A stretch of DNA of 64,000 nucleotides from NCBI GenBank assembly GCA_965178125.1, contig OZ237736.1, forward strand, positions 1,054,001 to 1,118,000, given 5' to 3'. The translations under genes were made by a program, and so were the position numbers. Position 1 is the first letter of the stretch; every line of letters starts with the position of its first letter. Positions 23,468-34,743 of this stretch are shown piece after piece. The notes below the pieces were generated by a model. It saw only the letters and a list, made by a program, of their open reading frames with translations, had not been told where the DNA came from and searched no databases. The stretch is from Bilabrum cf. latius (Eukaryota > Bigyra: Bicosoecida > Bigyra > Bicosoecida).

Positions 23468-23635
23468 AGCAACTTGGTGTCCGATACGCCTCGGTGACGT
23501 CCCGATGACAGATCCCAGTCTAGGTTCCGCAATTGTAGTATCGCCGCGCGTTTTAGGCATGGCAGTGCAATGCATATTCATTCTGGACAAATTTTGACGT
23601 TTTCTCCAAAAGTAGGTGCTCTGTATGCGCATATC

Positions 23636-26600
23636 ATGCATTGTATCATAGTATTTGTTTGTATTACTCTGATCGCTTGCGGAAATGTGATAAAACCGGA
23701 CCCAGTATCAATTGCATTTGGATCTCGCCGCCGCTGCTTTCTTGCCATTGGTCCAACCCATGTGCAGAAGATTGAGTCTGCATCCGTTGCAAGCGAATCC
23801 CTCTAGTGGATTTATTTGATCTCTAAATGGCATCATGAAACGTTGAATCGGCACCCGGTGATACCAACCGATGCTATTGTCGCTGCCGAGGTGCTTCGGG
23901 GGGGTTCCCATTCACTAAATCCAGCCATTGGTGCACCCAGTCGACGGTGTCCACCCATGCCAAGCATGCTTCGCAAGCATATGGCCGGTAGGCTGCGCAA
24001 GTGCGCCAGGGGCCTAGACTTGTACGGGTCGGCTCGAGAAGCATGGCAAAGAAGCGTGTCTGCCTGCATTGGGTCAGTCAAGAGTCCCCTCATCCAAAGA
24101 GACACAAGGTCTATTCTATTGGTGTCTGAGGTGTTGCAAGAAATGGAGCTCGAAGTGGCCACATATGAGGTCATGCTGGCCGCTGGGTTGTTGCAGCCTG
24201 CCGTGCTCGACTCGACGAGAGCTCCCAATACGTCGTGTATTCGGACTGCAGCTGACCACGAACACGGTGACAGCACCCGTTCTCTTCCCAGAGGAGATGA
24301 ACTGCTCACGATGGTACGAGATGCCATACGGCGTGAGGCAGAGGGCCCCTGTGTTGCTTGCTCGCCGAGCGGAGGGCCGGCAGGACCTGTAATGCAAACG
24401 TTCCACGAAATCGTAGCAGGGTTGCCCGGAGACCCGTGGTGGTCTTTACAGCATACTTCAATAGATAGGGGTGGGACTTCAGGTCAAGTGCAGCTGCGTG
24501 CCTTGTCGAGGGCGTCTTCGATCGTTCGAAGGCTGCTGCTCGGGCTTAATTGTCAACCACCGTACGTGTCGGGGCTTCGCAGCTTTGTTGTGGAAAGGCG
24601 CCAAAATGCAAGCTACGATATGCAAAATGTTAGTGCAGATTTGTGCACTGCACTTCCGGCTGTACTCGCGATCGCACAGCCCGCTGAATCGCATAGCCAC
24701 GTGCAGTTTCCGTATCGAACAGCTCGTCTAGAGATCTGTCGACCGGACGGGTCGACGCTCGAACCCCCACCGGGTGCACTGCACAATACGGATTCTCTAG
24801 AACGATGGATTGATAGCAATGCTGACGTCAAACTATGCTACCCAGCTCGGGGTCCAGACACTATCCTGGGGAAGGGCTAGAAGCAGGGCACTGCCGACGA
24901 CGATTTCTCCGCAGTCCGCCCCCACGCCGACGACGATGTCCTGCTGACGAGTCCCCGCTTGCCAATAGCGATGCATGGAAATGGTCAGGATTCAGATGCA
25001 CGCGCATATTGTAGCGTTCTTGAAGATGCAGCGCGTAGATGGATGTTTAGACGCGAAATGACTCAGGCCGCTCGATCTGCGCTAGCTTGCATCGGGCCTG
25101 CGGCTGCCCACTTGGAGCGGTAGCCCCTGGTGGATCGCTCGGGCCTTGCCAATGCCTCGGCCGCCATATTGCCCCAGCTGCATTCGTGCATAAACTAGCT
25201 GAAGGAAGCGCTGCATCGCCAGATTACAACCCACCGTGCCAGCAATAGATCACGGCAGCGACTGGTCGGGCAAGCCTGCCCCACCGAGACTACTCGAAGC
25301 ATATAGCAGCAGCTGCCACTGGCAGCAGTACACCAAGCTACTTTTAGCAGTCCCAAACTAAGTTTCCCGCTGATGCCAAAGTTCTAGCCTGGGAATGCTG
25401 CTGGCCTGACAATAGAGGACATTGTGGCGCTGTCCACTCCGCGCTGGACCCCGCCGATGCGCGGCATCCGCAGGCATGGCCTTCGATGGAATCACGAGAT
25501 GGTCGAAGCACGTGACCAGAATGTTGAAATAGAGCTTGCGGGAATAGTCCCAGCCAGTCTGTCCATGGAACAGAACAATAACCTTGCCTTCGCGACCCGG
25601 CAGGACGTGCAAGGGCCAGCTAGCATCCGCCTTGCACAGAACATCGATGCTAATGGTGCGGATGTTGAATCTCATGCACAGCCGGCTTGCACCGACGACA
25701 TCCTCACCAACGTGTCTGTGGAGTTGTTGATCTTGTCATTTGATCTCGCCGACCGGGTCTAGTACGTGCAGACCATGCTACAGGATTTAGCTACCTCCTT
25801 GCGTTCGACATACGAGACACACTGCATCGTCTGGCACTTGCGGATACGAGTCGTCTTTGGGTCGAGTGATGCGCTGCTGAATCAAGTTGAGGATGCAATG
25901 GAACGCGTGAAGCGGCCGGCGGGAAATGAAACCCGTTCGAAACCAGTGCATGCAGCTCGAGGGACTAGCCCACTTGGCGACGCGGCAGGCTGCGCTGGAG
26001 CGGCCCTCGAGGGTTTGCTAAATGCCGGCTCAAGAACAGAATAGCACGCACCTCTATCGTTTGATTCTACGACAAAGGGAAAAACAGGCATATGCGGGAA
26101 TGTAGCCGAAACCCCGGGCTCGACTCCTGCAGCAGACATCGCCGCAGACGACTAGCGGGCACTCGATGCTCTCGCTCAAGTTGTGCGCACTGCACAGCAC
26201 CTGTGGTCGAGACATTGGCCATCGGAGGAGTATCTCAATCTATCACACCGTGTTTCTCTGACTGGTGCTCCAGCTCCTAGGAGTCTTGGCGTCTCGTTTC
26301 CTTGGTTCGTGCGCTCGAGATACCTGGTGCGCTCCGCACTTGCCGACGACGGCCCATCGGATGTCATGATGATGCAGGAGGATGACACGGCAATATCAAT
26401 GCACCACGTATTGCATATGATGCTGCGCATCAATGGTCGATGGATGGATGGGCACTTTGTTGCAAAGATAGACACAGCCGAAGGTCGCGGTATCGCAGTT
26501 GCTTTACAGAGACTGCCAGAGATGATCCTACCCGTCCCAGTTCTGATTGAGGATGCGCTTGTCGGTGAACGATGCCTATACAACCGAACATCTTGGCTTC

Positions 26601-27289
26601 GAGAGGCGCTCGGAGATCAGCCGATAGTGGAATCCTGCGATCATGTTCGGCCGGCTGACCCTGCCTCGCCATCGTCAATGATGCCCGGTCTGACTTTGCA
26701 GCTGTCAAACGGTTGGCCGGTGTACAGGATCCGACACTATAAAGACGGAAATGCGCAGTCAAGGCACAATACTGCATTTGAAGATCAATGGGTCAGCGCA
26801 CCGTACAACATGCATTTCGCGGGCACTATGCTCCCAGGCAAACTGCTGGTGCACCTGGCGATGGAAACCAAATGCATTGATCCTCGGGTGCCGCTGCTGC
26901 CTCACTGGTAGTACCCGCCTATCGATAGGAGCCAGGACCAGCCGTATACAATATGCGGATTCTCGTCTGTCTTTGACTTGCCACCCGTTGGTTCAGTGCT
27001 GGGCGATGACGCATGGTAGCGATGGGCCAGGTCGGTCACCATTTGGCACAGGCCCAATAAATACGTCGGCAGGCACGTGTGGTTGCAACGCACGGATGCA
27101 GAACGCACGGCTGCTGCAATGTACCTTACAGGCCTATCACCGCCGCAAGGGCTAGGCAGTCCGCTGTCTGGGCTGCCTGGTGGCTTTCACGAGTTCGGGC
27201 CTAGCTGGCCAGATCTGGTGGGCAAGATGGTTGCGATCAGGGATTCCCACGAGGGCCTAGGAACCATGCGGAAGATGTAGGTGGACTGA
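23636..27289 (+). CDS. Large secreted or type II membrane protein, family not recognised
   Basis: One open frame of 1217 codons containing 12 UAG codons and ending in UGA. The start MHCIIVFVCITLIACG gives a signal peptide or anchor. I recognise no family. Visible features are a region with ASVASES and SKWHHETLNRHP early on, a long middle segment without repeats, and a C-terminal third rich in aromatic and His residues (for example VMMMQEDDTAISMHHVLHMM and HHV/HWQYPP-type runs) that could be a glycosyltransferase-like or metal-binding domain; this is only a guess. Coding support comes from the absence of UAA and UGA over 3.6 kb, the signal peptide, and placement between well-defined neighbours. 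Stops 54 bp before the convergent RCC1 gene. Confidence 0.7.
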
Positions 27290-27343
27290 CCGATGCAAGA
27301 CAATAATGTTTTGACAATCCAAGCAAGCCATACTACGGCGAGA

Positions 27344-30300
27344 TCATTGCGGTGAAGCTCCCCGCCCGGAGCCCCTCGCGAACTGTGCAGCGCGTGCCGC
27401 TCCAGTGGCAGCCCTCCTCGCCCTCAGTGCGTCATACTCGAATTCAAGCTCCTCCTCCCTCTCGATCTCAGCAACAAACCGATCCACCAGCTCCTCCAAG
27501 GGAGGCACTCTCCGCAGGAGCGTGTGGTAACGCCGCTCGTGCCCGCACACGTCGCACTTGTCCGGGGCAAAGAGTCGAGCCACGAACCCGGTGCACTCAG
27601 CCTACCTCCTGCCACCCGACGGAGTGGCCGATCTGCCTGTGGATTGGGGCCTCCCAGAAGAAGGAGGCCCCTCCTAGTCCTTGCCACCATTCTCAGCTTC
27701 CTCCCTCTCTTTCGCACGCTTGTCAAGCTCTTTGCCCTTCGTGACTGCCTGTGCGCCAAGGGCTTCGGCCTGCGAGCCCAGGACAGACCCGTCTGTCGGG
27801 GGCGCAAGCACGCACAGTGGCCGGTCGCGGTTCAGCTCTAGTAGCTTCTGACGCTCTTCCTTGGCTCTGTCGACTGCCATGCGCAGCACATCGTCCTGCG
27901 CTCCTCCCGTCGCCCTGTCCATCATGGCCCCTCTCCTTTCCCGCGCCGCATCCAGCATCGTCATGTCTCGCTCGCGCCACTCCGGCCACGTCTCTGGGGC
28001 GTACGGTGCTGTGGACACAATTGTGCACCGGTCACCACATGCAACAGACACAGCCGACCCAACACCGTACTCTCGAAGCCCCTCGACACGGCCAGGCATC
28101 GGAGTGAATGCAGGATTGCCCTCTGCAGCGACAGAGGCGGGCCTGCCGAGGCAGTTCGCAGCATTTGAGCCCCACGTCCATACTTCGCCATCCGTTGACA
28201 GAACGGCAGTGTGATACCTGCCCAGAGATGTCTCTGCCACCACCACGTCGTTTTCTAGCAGCGCCGTTACAAGTTCAGGCTCCTCTGCTCTGGTTCTACT
28301 GCCCAGGCCCAGCTGCCCCACGCCACCGGAACCCCACACGTACAGCCAGCCTCCCTCCACGAGTGGAGGCACCTGCACAACAGCTGCACTGTGCCACGCA
28401 GCCGCCTCCACTTGGATCACTACCTAGCCACGGAGAGCCTTCACTTCTTGCGGCACATCAAACACGCGGGATGATAGCGTGGACGGGTCAGGTGCTCTCC
28501 TCCCAGCGTGCGCACGGTCTGACTTTGACCTTGCGGCCATGGCTGCCGCCTGAGAAACGCCATGGCTGCCGATTCCTAGCCTGCCTCCGTCAGCAGATCC
28601 CCACGAGTACACGCCCTTGTCAGTGAGCGCGACAGTGTGGGCAGCACCGCACGATACTTGCAGGACTCGCATGCGGGACGAAAGCCCTCCCGCCGCCACA
28701 GCTGCCGCGAGCGAAAACACTGGTACAGGGGTGGGTACCGAGACATAGCCTCCTTCCAGCGCTCCCCCCTTCCCCTTTGCCTCCGACTATCCCTCGGCCA
28801 CCGGCAATCGGCTGCCTGCTCTCCCCTACGAGGCCGTGTTCTGCACCCTAGGCCCGTGGTTTCTGACCGACCCAAGACCGAGCCTGCCAAAGTTAGCCGA
28901 GCCAAACATGAGCAGCTCTCCTTGGCTCGTTACGACCGCTGAATGGCTTGAGCCTACGGATGCGCATACGACCCTTCCTTGCGCAGGGAGGCCAAGATGC
29001 TCCTCCGTGTCCATCAGAAACGGAAACGAGTGAAACCTGCCGTCCCCGCCGAGACCCAGCACACCCTGCCGTGCCGCTCCAAAGACGAATACATCGCCTC
29101 CCGAAGTCACGGCTACTGCGTGCTACCCCGAGACAGCCACCTGAACGACACATTCACCGCGCAGTTCCCGCACCTCAGTGGGCGGCGAAAAATCGGCGTA
29201 TCCGCGCATGTCAGCGTCCACGGCCCTTTCGATGTCAATGTAGTTCTGTTCACCCCCCCAAGAGGTAGGGTCAAAGCGCTTGCGTTCCCCGAATCCAAGC
29301 CTTTGGTTGGAGAACGCCTTGACAGCGAGCTGCATGCCGGTCTCAGCGGTAATCTTGTCCTTCTCCCTGGCACCCTTGGTGAGCTCCCACCACTTTTCCT
29401 GCGGGACGTCACCCTTCTTGATCGCCTCGTACGGATCCGACTCGTCCTCTTCGAACCCGTTTGGTACACTCCGCGCGTCGCGTACGAAAGGTTCCCCGGC
29501 GGAGGGCGAAGCACCACCCAACTTGCCTGGCAGCGAGAGCGGTGGCAGCTGCTTTCTAGAGGTGGAAGTTGAAATCTACTTAGTATCCAGAGAGTTTACG
29601 GCAGTGTTATGGCCGACAAGGGAGTGTCCCGCAGCTTTTGCTTCTTCTTGTTCCTATGCAATGGAGGCAACCCCTCGGAGAGTCAGGCTATGCTGCAGCG
29701 CAGACCGGGGTGTGACTGCCTTGGCGTACCCAGTCTTCGAAGCACCGGGATACGGCTGCCCTGACAATGGCATCTGGTCTACGCTGGGTATGATCGGGCC
29801 AGCTGCTGGTCCCCTCCCGAGCGATGAAGACGGAACCGAGCTCAGTTTCCCGCCGCCGGTCAGATTGGCCAGCGTTCGGTCGGATCCCGCGATGGGGGTG
29901 CCCGCACCCATCGCAAGCAGGGCAGATCGTGCCTTTGCCCGGGTCATCAGCTGGACTCCATGCCCTCTGCTCGCAGTACTGCCTCCGGAGAAGGTACCCG
30001 CCATGGGGGCTGCCTCTGCCGCTGCAAGGGAAGCCCTTGCCTCTCTCCTGGCAGCCAACGCATCCTGCCCGGTGCTATTACCGCCAGCACGCTGCCATCG
30101 CTGCTTGTCAGCATGGGTGAGCCATGGGATATCAACTGGGGTGGCAATTGGTTTCGCCTTCAACTTGTCCGAAGCCTTGCTCTTCGCTTGCATTGCGTCG
30201 CTGGTTCGCTTTGCCCGCGCTCCCCGGGCATTGCGACCCCGCTTGCTGGCCTTGCGACGCTCTGCCTCTTCCGCCTGCGACTGCCTTCTGCGTCTTCGCT

Positions 30301-33025
30301 TGTTCTCCTTCTTGTGTCTTGTCCGGGGATCAGCGTCTGCGACGTAGTTTCTAGCAAGCTCAGCAGCTCTCACTGGGTTTAGCGGCTGCACGCGAGCAGC
30401 ACTCACAGAGTGCGCGCCCCCGTGCGTAGAAATGACGTTCTCGCGATTGCTCACGCCGGGCGGTACCAATGTACCGCTGTCAGAGCTCACGGGAGCCTTC
30501 AACCCGGCTGCTGCTCCTGGAGGTCGTTGCCAACCGACAGAATCTACACCCTAGGGTAGCTGCCTCGGCTGCTGCTTCTATCGCTCCAGTTTGCCGAGCG
30601 TTTTCGGCGAGAGGGGCTGCTTGCCTGGTGGAGGCGCAAACGATCGGTTGATGGCATGGAGTCCTTTGCCCTTGGCGACATCTCCCATGCGCTCGGCCTC
30701 CATCTCCGCTGCCTCCACGCCTGGCCCTCGCAGGGACGACGAGGGCTCCGTGAGCGGTACCCTGCGAGGCAAGTTGATCGCTCCCGCGGGAAGATTGCCC
30801 GCGCCTTGCGGTCCATACCGATTGTAGTGTGGCTGAGTCGGCAGCGGTTCTGCGGTGTCCTTCTTTGCAGTAGCCTCCTTGACCGCGAACTCCCCGAGCT
30901 CATCGTCCTCACCCGCAGGCAGCGGCTCCAGCCCGACCGGGCCGCCAAGGGAGGGCCGCCTTGAATTCTTCTTCTTGTCATTGCCCTCTGGTGTCTCCAA
31001 TGAAGCGTTTCGATCCTCTTCGAGCAGCACTTCGGCGAGGCTGTGCCTCGCTCGGCGCTTCCTTGAGACTGCGGCGCTGGACTCTTTCACGCCCTAGCTC
31101 ACGATCCGGTCGCGTTCTGCCATGCGACTGTCCGAGACAGAGAAGCCACGCACCCGTTGAGCGATTCCCGACGCGGTTCCTCCAACAGCCCAAGAGCCTT
31201 CCTCTTCTCCATCGCCCTCGTCAGTCTGCGCTTGCCCTAGTCCGGTGCTGGCTTCAGCAGACGATCCACGATCCGGATGGTCAGGCTCGTCGGATGCGAG
31301 CTGCTCCTGGGTTGGCACCATCTCCTTCTCAACAGGAGGCAGGCCCTGCGCGCCCCTGCCTCGGCGGCCCGCTTGCCCGTCTTCTGCAACGCCCGGCGGC
31401 AGCGAACCTTGGCTTCGGGGACGGGGCAGCTTGCCCGTGTCGGCATGCAAGGAAGAGTGTGGCTCTCCCGCTGCCAGCTGGCTTGGTTTCGGCAGGGATG
31501 ACAGGTCCAAGTCGTCGATCACTTCCGGATTGCCCTCCCCTTCGATAGATTCAAGTCCAGCTCCCGAGTCGGTGGATGGTGCCAAAGATGCCTGCTACAA
31601 ACCATCAGAAGGACCGATACCAGCGTCGCCAGAGGGACTCGCTTCGTGCCCATCCTCCCGCACGGGCTCTAGGTGATCGCTACCGTCTTCATCGCGCAAG
31701 CTCTGCTTGCTGCTTGGCCGGAGCGGGCCTGAACCTCGCCGGGAGGACTCGCTGGCGGCATCGGCATTGCCGAGCCGCTCGCTGGCGGCAGGGGCAGTCA
31801 TGGACGCGCGCCGTCCCGCCGCAGACATGGCTGATCGAGGGGGCGGAGAGCTTTCAACAAGGCGGGCCAAGGATGCTCTACGCGCCTTATCCTTAACTCC
31901 GACTCTAGGTCCGTCCGCTGTAGCGAGAGGTCGGCGCCCTGAATCGAGACCCTCACTGGAGCCGACAGAGTGCCCGGACTCTCGGCTCGCTCTCTTGCCC
32001 GTGGCGGGCGCCGTCTAGGATCGAACCGGTCCATCTCTGTCGGTGCTATTCTCTGCAGCGTTTTGTACTCCGTCATCCTCGTCGGATCCCTGCCCAGGCC
32101 CGAACGGCACCCTCGCTACCACCACGTTTCCCTGTCCCCCTACACCTGTCTGCTGCACGCCTTCGCCGTCGCTATCGCCATCAATGGAAGGACGGTCGTC
32201 CTCTGGAGGAGGCAGCAGCGGCTGCCTGGCACCGCCCATACTCTCTGCAATCTTGCGCTGCCCCGCATCCAGGGCGGCACCCGCGGCGGTGGACGCGATG
32301 TGGAGTTCCTCTCGCCGATTGCCGCGGGCCCTCCGCTCCTTCGAATCGGGGTATCCAAGAGGGGCCCAATCCTAGGGTCGGACGGCCCCAAATGAAATAA
32401 CGTCCCCATTTTCGCACAGTGCGAGGCAGACGCGAGAGTCGAATCCCACCTGCACCTGCACGACACCTCTACCACACATGGCTTGCAGCACAGTAAGATT
32501 GTTTCGGACGAAACATCGGTCCCACGAGTGCACTTGTGGACCATACCCCTAGCCAAAGGCATACACGGCACCCTTCGCTTCTCCAAGCCTCTCCCGTTGC
32601 AGCCGCTCGAATGCCTCCGAGCGAGCAATCCGCTTTAAGTCGCGACGCTGCTGCTGCAAGATACGATCAATGAGCTCGCCACGGGTTCCAATTTGGTCAA
32701 GATCGCGAGATGCACACGCAATTCTCAATTCTCGGAGAGAAAATGTCTGCAGCTCTGCCAGATTGACGCCTGTCCAGAACTCCTCGAGTTCGACGGCAGC
32801 TGGGACATCCCTGCCCATCATCACGCGGGCTTCGGCCTGACGCCGCTTCTTAAGGTTTCCAACTGCTCGCCGCCGCCACTTTACAAGCTTTTGCACGACT
32901 TCGACGCCGAAGGGGATGGTGTAAGAGCCATCTGCTTGCAGGCCATACTAGACCCCTGCGCTTCCACTACCACCCCCTCTGGTGCCGCGAGGGCCTTGCC
33001 TTGACTACCGTAATACAAGTGCCAT
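27344..33025 (-). CDS. RCC1-repeat / SAP-domain protein, 1893 aa
   Basis: A single exon interrupted by about 17 UAG codons, ending in UGA. Residues about 86-119 (SLRELRIACASRDL...ELIDRIL) resemble a SAP DNA-binding helix pair. RCC1-type propeller repeats occur in separated blocks: about 160-210 (LALCENGDVISFG), 1280-1390 (AVAVTSGGDVFVFGA, SAVVTSQGELLMFGS), 1445-1490 (CGAAHTVALTDKGVYSWGS) and 1535-1675 (TAVLSTDGEVWTWGS). About 1000 residues of basic and low-complexity sequence separate the first block from the rest. Near the C-terminus a C...C-x-x-C...H cluster (CTGFVARLFAPDKCDVCGHE) may bind zinc. RCC1 propellers act as GTPase exchange factors or scaffolds. The start at 33025 is the first ATG of the frame; an upstream exon cannot be excluded. 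Confidence 0.8.
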
Positions 33026-33280
33026 TCTTCGCGAGCCGAGCCGTTTGAAACTTATTCGATTGGTCTGAAAGAGGGGCAGAAGTGGGCAGTACCGTTGTGA
33101 GACCCAGGCGGTCGCAACCTTTCAAAGTTCGGTCGACAGTGCCAGCGGTCGCAGACGATTCGAGAATTCAGGCTGCATGGGTAACTTCTTGGTGCTTAGG
33201 ACAACCATCTGACCACACAATCTAGCCAACACATGGACCGCATCGGAGAGCAGCTTCTCCGCGGCTCGCTGCCCTCCGCC

Positions 33281-34550
33281 TCACGCCGTCTTGGGCTTCT
33301 TGCGGTAGAAGGCGTCGTACACCATCGACGTGATGGACTTCATCAGGAGCGTGGTCAGGGCCACGTGTGCCACCCTCGCCACCAGTCCCCGCGTGGCAAA
33401 CGTCAGGAGGGTCCCTTCCTTCATCCTCTCGCCGAAGATCTGCATGGCGCTCACGCCCTGCCCCGCCTTGGAGGCCTGCTGGATGGTGGCCACCATCACG
33501 TCGATTGGGATCGTCGACACCGCCGAGAGGCTGCCTCCAGCCAGAGCACACGCGACCTTCTGCGACTGTGTCAGCTTCTTTCCGTCCTGCTGCGCCTTGA
33601 CTGCGGACTGCACGATCTCCACGAAGCCGAACCTGGTGACCCAGTCGAAGAACCTCTTCATGGAGAAAATGCCCATGCCCTTCGTCAGGGCCAAGAAGCC
33701 CTCGCGCTCGATCACGTTGGCGCCAATCTGCGAGAGCAAAGAATGCAGGCGTTTGGGTGCAATGCACGGGATGGTTCGGTGAATCAGTCATCAGGCAGGG
33801 CTGGAGCTTGCACTAGTAGCTCGGGGCAGTCGCGGTCTCCGAGCCGCTCACCTTCGCGCTGGAGACTGTGGTATCCCACCAGCCTCCTGATTTGCGGAAA
33901 GCAGGGTCCGTCATGACCCTCGTCTTGAGCAGGAGCATGGGAGACATGGCGATGCCTTGGATAAAGCCGCCGATACCTCCGGTAAGCACCATCGTCAGTG
34001 ACGGGTTCAGGAACGTGTTACCGTAAAGAAATTGCATAGCAGTCGCTTGCCCGAACGAAAACACGGCTCCTTTTGTGATGCACTGCAGAGCCCCCCAGGG
34101 CACGAAGCCGTCCAGGGTGCCGGCGATGCCCTTCTCGGCCGTGATCCGCCTGGCAATCTGGGCGTATGACTCGTCTGGAGACGTCTGCTTGGCAACCTTC
34201 AAGAACTCCAAGAAATGCCCACCTGCCAGCGCCTCAAAGGTCACCGTTACGACGCCACCGATGATCAGCTTGGCAAAGGGAGATTCTCTCGAATCAGCCT
34301 TTGCAGCCTTTGCCTCCACTGGCGACACGGCACGCACCCTGCCCGATCCGCTACTTGAAAAGTGTGTAGAAGATTCGCTAGACGACAGCACCGGGCTTCT
34401 CCACGTTTGCGAAGGGGAGCAGGCCGCCAAGGCTAGCTGCTTGTATCCACCGAATCCTCCCATTGCGTGCGTCCCAATGCGAGTTTGGCGACCCATCGAT
34501 CTCGTGAAAGGATCAAATTGACTAGCAATAGCTGACAGACTTGCGTCCAT
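33281..34550 (-). CDS. Mitochondrial carrier family (SLC25-like) protein
   Basis: Two exons: 34550..33852 and 33727..33281 (381 aa); intron 33851..33728, donor GTGAGC, phase 0. After an approximately 90-residue Ser-rich leader come carrier-type membrane segments: FAKLIIGGVVTVTFEALAGG, LTGGIGGFIQGIAMSPMLLLKTRVM and ALAGGSLSAVSTIPIDVMVATIQQ. The P-x-[DE]-x-x-[KR] signature is degenerate (MSPMLLLKTR and TIPIDVMVAT), with the first repeat the least canonical. No UAG in the exons; one UAG in the intron frame is removed by splicing. The stop is UGA. Substrate cannot be assigned. Its start is 193 bp from the PL8 lyase start, head-to-head. Confidence 0.8.
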
Positions 34551-34743
34551 GTTACGCGACGGACCAAGTATCGAGCTAGAGACTTATCTTCTGCTGGATC
34601 CAGTCGACGCGTCGTTGGCGAACTGGCGCCGCGCATTACGAACGTTCTTTGGGACCAAAGGATTTGTAGGTTCCGCTGCTAGGATCGAGTTGCACTTTGC
34701 GAAATCCCCGCAGCAGCCGCCATTACCCGGTGATTGCACAAGA

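Noticed and set aside
33813-33815. UAG as the last codon of the first carrier exon
   Set aside because: The frame after the GTGAGC donor at 33851 loses carrier similarity, and the exon joined at 33727 restores it, so this UAG is intronic.
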